From positions 1-31,695 of the forward strand of contig JAZQLC010000013.1 in NCBI GenBank assembly GCA_045542485.1: 31,695 nucleotides of DNA, in the 5' to 3' direction. A program made the translations under genes and the position numbers. Origin of the DNA: SIG575 sp045542485. GTDB lineage: Bacteria > Bacillota > Clostridia > Oscillospirales > Acutalibacteraceae. The notes below the pieces were generated by a model that ran no database searches, was not told the DNA's origin, and was given only the letters and a program-made list of their open reading frames with translations. Positions 23,370 through 29,703 of the stretch are shown piece after piece; the first letter of the stretch is position 1, and every line of letters begins with the position of its first letter.

Positions 23370-25097
23370 ATGAACAGAAAATTCAAAAAATTTATCGCAG
23401 TTGTTCTGTGCGCCGTAATGCTTCTGTCACCTATGACAGTTTCGGCAGCAGATGACAACGCAGGTGCATCCTTTAAAGCAGGTTTTGCAGAGTTTGTTAC
23501 AGATACACTCAACGGAATCGTTGACTTCCTTCTTGACAACATCTCTTCACTTCTTCCTGCAACAATCAAAATTCAGGATCCCTCAGCTCACAAGAGTGAC
23601 AACTTTATGGCAGGTAACGATAAGTTTATCGATGCTCCCGTTGAAGGTGCAAAATGGTCTCTCGGTTATGCATCAGCATCAATTATTCCCGATGATTTTG
23701 CAGAAGGCAAATATTATAAGGGCGGATATGACATCAACCTCATTCTTTCAGAATGTGCTGATGACCTTAAGGTAAGACTTATTGCTATGGATGACGGCTC
23801 AGGCAGAGGCGTTTCAATCCTTGCAGCAGTTGACTGTCTCGGTCTTGCAAACGATGATGTAAGAAATATCAGAAAGGCTGTTGTGGCAGCTCTTCCCGGT
23901 GTTAAAATTTCAAGCATCAACATTTCGGCAACACACGTTCACAGCGGTATCGACACACAGGGTATCTACACTGACACATTCGGTCACGTGTTCCAGAACC
24001 TTTTCGCTGCTTTCTTTGAACTTGATGCAAACACTCTTTGCGACCCCGTTGACACAAAGCTTCTCAAAACAATCGCTGACCAGACAGCAGCTTGTGCAAA
24101 GACTGCAGTTGCAAATATGAAAACAGGTACACTGACTTTCGCTAAGACAGACATCAGCGATTATGTCCGTGACCGTACAAATCCCAAACTTATGATTGAT
24201 TATATGTACCGTATTATGTTCACTCCTGATGACGGCTCACAGGGTACAATCCTTGCAAACTTCGGTTGTCATCCCGAGACAGTAGGCTACGGCACAAAGA
24301 TTATCACATCTGACTTCGTATTCTATACCGAAGAAGTAATCAACGAAGCAGGTTATAACTTCATCTACATTCAGGGCGCAGTTGGTACATACACAGAAGA
24401 ACAGCACTATTCAAATGACGGTCTTGATATGGACAGACTTGAATCAACAATCCGCTACGGCGAAGAAATCGGTTACATCCTTCTTGCAATCGGTATGACA
24501 GAAGATGAAATCAAAGCATCAGGTCTTATCGACGAGGAAAGAGAAAACAAGGCTTCCGGCAACGAAGGATATACTCCCTGGTATGAAGGCGGTATCGAAG
24601 GCGAAATCAAAGATGTTGAGCCTATCCTCAATGTTAAGCTTGTTGAATATCTTGTTCCCGTAACAAACGGTGTTTACAGAGCATTCGGTAAGCTTTCACT
24701 TGCAAACAACGTTATGTATGAAGATAAGGACGGCAACATCGTTGCTTCAACAGAAGTTGGTTATATGGAACTCGGTAAGGACATCAAAATCGTTCTTTGC
24801 CCCGGTGAAACATATGCAGAGCTTATCGTTGGCGGTCCCAATATGGGTTCATTCAAGTACAAGAGTGCATACGAACTCATCGCTGACGAAAACGATGAAA
24901 TCCTTGTATTCGACCTTGTAAACGATGCTCTCGGCTACATCATTCCTGACGATGATTTCGTATATCTCCGTCTTGAATACGATGCAGAAAATGACGAATT
25001 CTCATTCTGCGACAGCTGGGGTCTCACATCAATCGGTGAACGCGCAGCATCTGACATCTATGGCAAGTTCTACGAGCTTTACGATTCAGTAAGATAA
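23370..25097 (+). CDS. Secreted protein of the neutral/alkaline ceramidase N-terminal fold
   Basis: 575 residues with a clear signal peptide (KFKK, hydrophobic core, cleavage near SA-AD at about residue 26-27) and no lipobox. It matches the non-lysosomal ceramidase fold. SATHVHSG at 187-193 holds His pair-type metal ligands, and FGCHPETVG near 298-306 holds the second zinc-site His. The family nucleophile motif GDVSP aligns with GAVGT at 336-340, so the serine and the aspartate before it are missing and N-acyl-sphingosine hydrolysis is uncertain. Shorter than the typical 640-700 residues, apparently without the full C-terminal domain. I chose ATG 23370; GTG 23361 is too close to AAAGG. It probably acts outside the cell. 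Own promoter and terminator. Confidence 0.82.
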   Translation: MNRKFKKFIAVVLCAVMLLSPMTVSAADDNAGASFKAGFAEFVTDTLNGIVDFLLDNISSLLPATIKIQDPSAHKSDNFMAGNDKFIDAPVEGAKWSLGYASASIIPDDFAEGKYYKGGYDINLILSECADDLKVRLIAMDDGSGRGVSILAAVDCLGLANDDVRNIRKAVVAALPGVKISSINISATHVHSGIDTQGIYTDTFGHVFQNLFAAFFELDANTLCDPVDTKLLKTIADQTAACAKTAVANMKTGTLTFAKTDISDYVRDRTNPKLMIDYMYRIMFTPDDGSQGTILANFGCHPETVGYGTKIITSDFVFYTEEVINEAGYNFIYIQGAVGTYTEEQHYSNDGLDMDRLESTIRYGEEIGYILLAIGMTEDEIKASGLIDEERENKASGNEGYTPWYEGGIEGEIKDVEPILNVKLVEYLVPVTNGVYRAFGKLSLANNVMYEDKDGNIVASTEVGYMELGKDIKIVLCPGETYAELIVGGPNMGSFKYKSAYELIADENDEILVFDLVNDALGYIIPDDDFVYLRLEYDAENDEFSFCDSWGLTSIGERAASDIYGKFYELYDSVR

Positions 25098-25112
25098 ACA
25101 CAAAATCAAAAC

Positions 25113-25146
25113 AAAAAGCAGAGTTGGAAACCAACTCTGCTTTTTT
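25113..25146. terminator. Bidirectional terminator
   Basis: AAAAAGCAGAGTTGG, loop AAA, then CCAACTCTGCTTTTTT: a perfect stem with A and T tails. It ends the ceramidase-like gene and the convergent minus-strand gene, which stops at 25148. Confidence 0.94.
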
Positions 25147-25147
25147 G

Positions 25148-26461
25148 TTACTGTTTGAAAATTCTGTCGATTATTTCTTCATTTCCCCAATAGGTGTATT
25201 CCTGGAAATCATCTGTGTCCCAGTATGTTGTATCTATCTCTACAATGCTTTCATCGAAGAGATTGATGAATCTTTCCATATCCTCATAACTCGGACTTTC
25301 TGTACCGAAGAAGGTGTAAGTGTTACCCTTGACGGTTACATCAACAGCACATTCATAAGAAATATATTTTCCGTCACGGGTTTCAGCAATATAAACCCTG
25401 ACTTTTTCGGCATCCTTATAGTTTGTAAGAATAGTATCTTTTTTGCCGTATTCGCTGATAATAACATTATTTTCATTAGCTTCAACTCTGTTATGAACTG
25501 CAAACTGAAGGACAATTGTACCTGCAAGTGAGATAAGGATTGTACAGATAATGTAATTTAAGATCAATTTTTTTGCCCGTATTTTTTTGCTTTTCTGCAC
25601 CATTAAGTAAGCCAGAGCCAAAGTTAGAACAATGTGTACTGTTTTAATAAGTGTCCATATGTAATAAAGATAGTTTTCCTGAATCTGCAGATAAATTATG
25701 GAATCGCCTTCTGCAATATGCAAAGCTTCTGAAAAAGCGGATTTACCTTCAAGACCGAAAACCGATGCAAACAGGGAAGAAAAAATGCAGCTTATTTCTG
25801 CAGTAGATGAATAATCAAAAAATGTCAGCACCAGAAATAATGCGTTTAAGATAATCAGTATTATCATTCCTGCCTTTGCTTTCTTGGAATAACCTATGCC
25901 ATCATCCGTTATTTCTTCTTCATTAACAACGCAATCGGGAGACTGGTAGCAGTATGTGGTGACAATTGCTTTCTCGGTTTCATTAAGCCTCTGTGTGGCA
26001 TTATGGCAGAAATCAAAACCGAAAACACCGAGAATCAGTTTTGCAATAGGGGAAGCGACAACATCTTTTCTGTTGATTTTTATGTGCGTTTTTCCGTTTT
26101 CTTCCTTAATTTCCCTTACCGCGCTCCAAGGTATCTGCCTGACCGGTAAAATAATAATCAACGCGAAAAAAACAATACCTACAAAGGTGTCGTGTATTCC
26201 TTCTCTGTCAACAGAAAAAGCTGCGTTGTTGAATTTTACTACTTGTCTTATGAGAACTAAAGCTGAAGAAAAGCAAACGACGCAGACCAGTGAGAATATG
26301 AGGAGAATCAGATAAATTTCAAAACCGATCGATCCTTCATTTCCGAGAATCTGACCTAAATCTGCGGCTTCTCTTATGAAAAGAAAAATCGTGCAGAAAA
26401 GAAGTGCTGCTAAAAACATTATAGAAAAATATATTTTCTTACTTAACTTTTTCTCAAACAT
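25148..26461 (-). CDS. Membrane protein with about six hydrophobic segments, STM3941-like
   Basis: 437 residues from ATG 26461. Hydrophobic segments occur near the N-terminus (two), around IVFFALIIILPVRQIPW, then three more in the second half, with a soluble C-terminal tail of about 110 residues. The segment with QIPWSAVREIKEENGKTHIKIN resembles the STM3941/PH-like membrane domains. I do not recognise a precise family and assign no function. It begins one nucleotide after the stop of the epimerase gene, with GAGGAAA before it, so the two are cotranscribed and probably coupled. Confidence 0.78.
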   Translation of the reverse strand: MFEKKLSKKIYFSIMFLAALLFCTIFLFIREAADLGQILGNEGSIGFEIYLILLIFSLVCVVCFSSALVLIRQVVKFNNAAFSVDREGIHDTFVGIVFFALIIILPVRQIPWSAVREIKEENGKTHIKINRKDVVASPIAKLILGVFGFDFCHNATQRLNETEKAIVTTYCYQSPDCVVNEEEITDDGIGYSKKAKAGMIILIILNALFLVLTFFDYSSTAEISCIFSSLFASVFGLEGKSAFSEALHIAEGDSIIYLQIQENYLYYIWTLIKTVHIVLTLALAYLMVQKSKKIRAKKLILNYIICTILISLAGTIVLQFAVHNRVEANENNVIISEYGKKDTILTNYKDAEKVRVYIAETRDGKYISYECAVDVTVKGNTYTFFGTESPSYEDMERFINLFDESIVEIDTTYWDTDDFQEYTYWGNEEIIDRIFKQ

Positions 26462-26462
26462 T

Positions 26463-27326
26463 TTATTTTTCCTCAAACATATCAGCAAGTTGTCTTACTG
26501 TGTCTGCCATTTTTTTGATTCCGAAATGTACATTGTTCTTGTTGTAGCCTTTGAGGAATGTTCCGCATTCAAGGGTGAAATCGCCCTTATAATCAATTTC
26601 GCGAAGAGCGTTTACAATGGGCACAAAGTTTATATCCATAGTCAAAGGAAGCTGATGGGAATCGTGCCACTTGTCATTGTCGTGAATGTGAAGTGCCTGA
26701 AGTCTTGGACCGAGAGCCTTAATCATTTCTACGGCATTTGTGCCTACGCCCCTCATCTCCGCGTGACCTATATCAAGACAAGCCACAAAGAAATCGTCAT
26801 TGACTGCATCAAGATGAGCGTTGAAGCTTTCGGGTGTTGCACAAGCGGCAAAGCAGGACTGGTCTTTTTCCTTATCCCAATTCCACATATTTTCGGTTGC
26901 GATTTTAACACCGCATTCCTTTGCAAAGGGGAGAAGTTCAAAATAAATTTCAGCGTTTTCTTCAGGTGATTTGTTGTTGTCAGGATGAATTATGCAGATT
27001 TTTCCACCTGCCTCAGCAGTGCATTCAATGGCTCTTTTGTAGTGGGCACGGATTGCATCGCATACGGTAGGGAATGGTGCGTGTGACTGATTGCAGTGTA
27101 TACCGTTGTCAAGACCGATTCTCTTCAGTCTTCTCGCAAAGGCAAGATAGTCATTTCCTGCGAGAGGGTGGTCGTTTTCAAGAAGTCTGCCTTTTGCCCA
27201 ATCGTATTTACACATTTGGAACATAGAGAAATCCCAGGCGTCAAAGCCTGACTCGGCAAGAAGCTCAATGGTTTTTTCTTCGCCGATATAAGAAGCTGCT
27301 GCGTCAATTGATGTTGATGTTTTCAA
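26463..27326 (-). CDS. Sugar phosphate isomerase/epimerase-like TIM barrel protein
   Basis: 287 residues of the xylose-isomerase/AP-endonuclease-2 superfamily. Metal ligands are visible in order: Glu in KIATENMW, Asp and His in CLDIGHAE, His in ALHIHDND, and the last Glu in FTLECGTF. It would isomerise or epimerise a keto-sugar or sugar phosphate. It is related to the N-terminal half of the fusion protein at 744-3209 but lacks a ligase half. I prefer the TTG at 27326 with GAGGTGA as the ribosome site; a GTG at 27335 overlaps that site and would leave a leader of only a few bases. Divergent from the GH36 gene. Confidence 0.83.
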   Translation of the reverse strand: MKTSTSIDAAASYIGEEKTIELLAESGFDAWDFSMFQMCKYDWAKGRLLENDHPLAGNDYLAFARRLKRIGLDNGIHCNQSHAPFPTVCDAIRAHYKRAIECTAEAGGKICIIHPDNNKSPEENAEIYFELLPFAKECGVKIATENMWNWDKEKDQSCFAACATPESFNAHLDAVNDDFFVACLDIGHAEMRGVGTNAVEMIKALGPRLQALHIHDNDKWHDSHQLPLTMDINFVPIVNALREIDYKGDFTLECGTFLKGYNKNNVHFGIKKMADTVRQLADMFEEK

Positions 27327-27344
27327 AGTACTCACCTCGGCAGA

Positions 27345-27373
27345 ATTATAACACTATATTATGAAAAACGCAA
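27345..27373 (-). promoter_or_regulatory. Promoter of the epimerase-membrane protein operon
   Basis: TTGCGT (27373-27368) and a perfect TATAAT (27350-27345), 17-bp spacer. It leaves a very short leader before the ribosome site. Confidence 0.75.
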
Positions 27374-27375
27374 CC

Positions 27376-27404
27376 TTGAAAATCAGAGCGATATGTGGTA
27401 AAAT
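27376..27404 (+). promoter_or_regulatory. Promoter of the GH36 gene
   Basis: TTGAAA (27376-27381) and TAAAAT (27399-27404), 17-bp spacer. Its -35 box is separated by only 2 bp from the -35 box of the divergent promoter. Confidence 0.72.
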
Positions 27405-27432
27405 CAAATCATCAGAAGCAGGAGGTAATTTT

Positions 27433-29499
27433 ATGCGCACAATTATTTCACTTATTCAGGCACTTTTGTTTGTCGTGTCTTCTTTTGCAGTGCCCGATTC
27501 AAACTTCAAGGTCTGGGTAGACAGAGCAGCTATGGAAATAAGTTCAACAACAGACCTTTCCTTTGACGCTGCGGATGCATCAGAATATCGCGTGACAGAG
27601 GAAGAAAAAAAGGATTGCCGTAACTGGTATGAGGAAAATGTTCTGTCAACTGAAAACCCCGTTTATACATTCAGAGTAGGCGGTAAGGATTTCAGAAAAA
27701 ATATCGAAGACTGGAATTTTTATTTCAGCGAGGAAACTGAGACAGGTGCAGTTTATCGCGGAGGTAAAACAACATACATTACTCTTACTCACAGCGCAAG
27801 TGATATCGTAGCGACTGTTGAGGCTACAATTTATGAAGAAAACGCATCGTGCGATTGGACAGTTTACATCAAAAATGACGGCGAAGATAAATCTCCCGTT
27901 GTTTCGGAGTTCTACGCCATCGACTCTGTTCTTCCCACGGGCAAGAAAACAAAAGCATATTTCAGTCAGGGCTCATTTGCTGAGGCAGACGACTTTGAAA
28001 TGATGAAGTCAGAACTTTCTCTGTTGCCAATGGTTTTCTCTGCTAACGGAGGCAGAACAGAATCATTTCTGCCTTATTTCAACCTTGTCGGTAAAGATGG
28101 CGGAGCAGTTCTTGCAGTAGGCTGGTCAGGACAGTGGTACACATCACTTTCTCAGGTCTCAGAGGGCACAAAAGTCAAAGCAAAACAGGAAACACTCAAG
28201 GCATATCTTCTCCCCGGTGAAGAAGTGCGCTCACCCCTGATTTCAGTTACATTCTATGATTCCGATAATGCGCTCAAGGGCTTTAACTGTTACAGACAAT
28301 ACATAATAGATTGTGTGTGTCCTGAAGGTACAAAGCAGGTTGCAACAACCGGTATCGGTGTTGAGGTTGCAGGAGTAAAGGAGGAACAGGTTCTTCAGAA
28401 TGTGAAAAACATTCCCGATGAATGGGCAGCATCCCTTGATTATGCATGGGTTGATGCAGGTTGGTATCCTTTACGAAACAACTGGTCCGACAGTGTGGGT
28501 AACTGGTTTGCTGACCCTGAACGCTTCCCTGACGGATTTGGCGACATATCAAAGGCTCTCGAAGAGAAGGGAATGGGACTTCTTCTCTGGTATGAAATTG
28601 AGCGTTGCTGTAAGGATACGGCAATTTACAACGAGTGCATAAAGCATGACGGATGGCTTATTGTGAATCCCGACAATGACGAGGCAAATGTTGTCAATTT
28701 TGCAAATGAAGGGGCATTTGAATATATTACTGATTTTATGATTGACTCTCTCCGATACAATGGAGTAAAGTGCTTCAGAATGGACAGTAATTTCACTCCG
28801 CTTCCCAGCTGGGAACAGGCAGATAAACAGTGGGAAGACGGCAGAAAGGGTATAACCGAAAACCGCTATGTTACGAATCTTTACAGATTCTTTGACACTC
28901 TGCTTGAAGAAATCCCGGGACTGAGAATTGACAACTGTGCATCAGGCGGTAAGCGTCTTGATATCGAAATGGCGAGAAGGTCCATTCCGCTCTGGAGAAG
29001 CGACTACAACTGTATGGACGGCGAAGGAAATTCCAAACCCGATATTCTTCAGGCAACTCAGGCACAGACCTACGGTATTTCTTTCTGGTATCCCTATAAC
29101 GGCACGTGTGCTTATGTGAATGGTGAATATGCAGTCAGAACGAACATTATTTCCTGTTCACAGCTTCTTGATTATTATGACATAAGAAAGCATATGACAG
29201 GTAACTATTATCCTCTCACATGTGGCAAACTTGATACGGAAAAATATCTTGCTATGCAGTTTGATACAGATGCCAGAGAGGGTATGGCGCTGATATATAA
29301 GAGGGAAAATGTGAAAGATAACACATATCACCTTGTGCTCAACGGACTTGAAAGCGATACACTTTACGAAGTTTATGACTATGATTTCCCTGAAACAAAG
29401 TATATGAAAACCGGTAAAGAGTTGATGACTGACGGTATTACTCTCACAATAAACGAAACACCAAAAGCAGTGATAGTGCTTTATAAGACTGCAGAATAA
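27433..29499 (+). CDS. Secreted alpha-galactosidase-like glycoside hydrolase, family GH36
   Basis: 688 residues from ATG 27433, which has GGAGG upstream; an earlier in-frame ATG lies upstream of the promoter. The N-terminus (RTIISLIQALLFVVSSFAV) is a likely signal peptide with no lipobox cysteine. A beta-sandwich occupies about 25-310, then the catalytic barrel. GH36 marks are LLLWYEIERC (383-392), CFRMDSNF with candidate nucleophile D451, IDNCASGGKRLD (499-510), and PLWRSDY with candidate acid/base D524. A small beta domain closes the protein. The family releases alpha-galactose from raffinose-type sugars or glycans. The nucleophile motif is RMDSN where most alpha-galactosidases have KWDMN, so the exact specificity (alpha-galactose or alpha-N-acetylgalactosamine) is open. 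Confidence 0.85.
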   Translation: MRTIISLIQALLFVVSSFAVPDSNFKVWVDRAAMEISSTTDLSFDAADASEYRVTEEEKKDCRNWYEENVLSTENPVYTFRVGGKDFRKNIEDWNFYFSEETETGAVYRGGKTTYITLTHSASDIVATVEATIYEENASCDWTVYIKNDGEDKSPVVSEFYAIDSVLPTGKKTKAYFSQGSFAEADDFEMMKSELSLLPMVFSANGGRTESFLPYFNLVGKDGGAVLAVGWSGQWYTSLSQVSEGTKVKAKQETLKAYLLPGEEVRSPLISVTFYDSDNALKGFNCYRQYIIDCVCPEGTKQVATTGIGVEVAGVKEEQVLQNVKNIPDEWAASLDYAWVDAGWYPLRNNWSDSVGNWFADPERFPDGFGDISKALEEKGMGLLLWYEIERCCKDTAIYNECIKHDGWLIVNPDNDEANVVNFANEGAFEYITDFMIDSLRYNGVKCFRMDSNFTPLPSWEQADKQWEDGRKGITENRYVTNLYRFFDTLLEEIPGLRIDNCASGGKRLDIEMARRSIPLWRSDYNCMDGEGNSKPDILQATQAQTYGISFWYPYNGTCAYVNGEYAVRTNIISCSQLLDYYDIRKHMTGNYYPLTCGKLDTEKYLAMQFDTDAREGMALIYKRENVKDNTYHLVLNGLESDTLYEVYDYDFPETKYMKTGKELMTDGITLTINETPKAVIVLYKTAE

Positions 29500-29502
29500 A
29501 CG

Positions 29503-29539
29503 AAAGGCTCGTCCGGATATGACGGATGAGCCTTTTTTT
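29503..29539 (+). terminator. Terminator of the GH36 gene
   Basis: AAAGGCTCGTCCG and CGGATGAGCCTTTTTTT form a 12-13 bp stem with a G-T wobble and a 7-nt loop, followed by a T run. Directly after the stop. Confidence 0.93.
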
Positions 29540-29558
29540 GCCGTGAAAAACGGGTATG

Positions 29559-29690
29559 TTATACAATTATTAAAAAATATAAATAAAATTATACATATTT
29601 TTAAAAAAGTATAATAATTCTTTTTTTTTTATAATTTTAAGTTTATAAAATAATAACATTTCAGTGAGATAATTATACATATTTATTAAA
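29559..29690 (+). repeat. Three AT-rich direct repeats upstream of the activase gene
   Basis: The pattern TTATACA followed by an AT stretch ending in TTAAAA occurs at 29559, 29589 and 29673, all in the same direction. The last two share the 14 bases AATTATACATATTT exactly (29587-29600 and 29671-29684). The region is very AT rich, with a run of ten T at 29621-29630. The repeats may be an operator, or merely compositional. No convincing -35/-10 pair was found in this 160-bp stretch. Confidence 0.4.
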
Positions 29691-29703
29691 ATGTGGTGGT
29701 AAA

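Noticed and set aside
29621..29630. Run of ten T as a possible phase-variable tract
   Set aside because: It lies in a non-coding AT-rich region 74 bp before the start codon, with no promoter element it would space.
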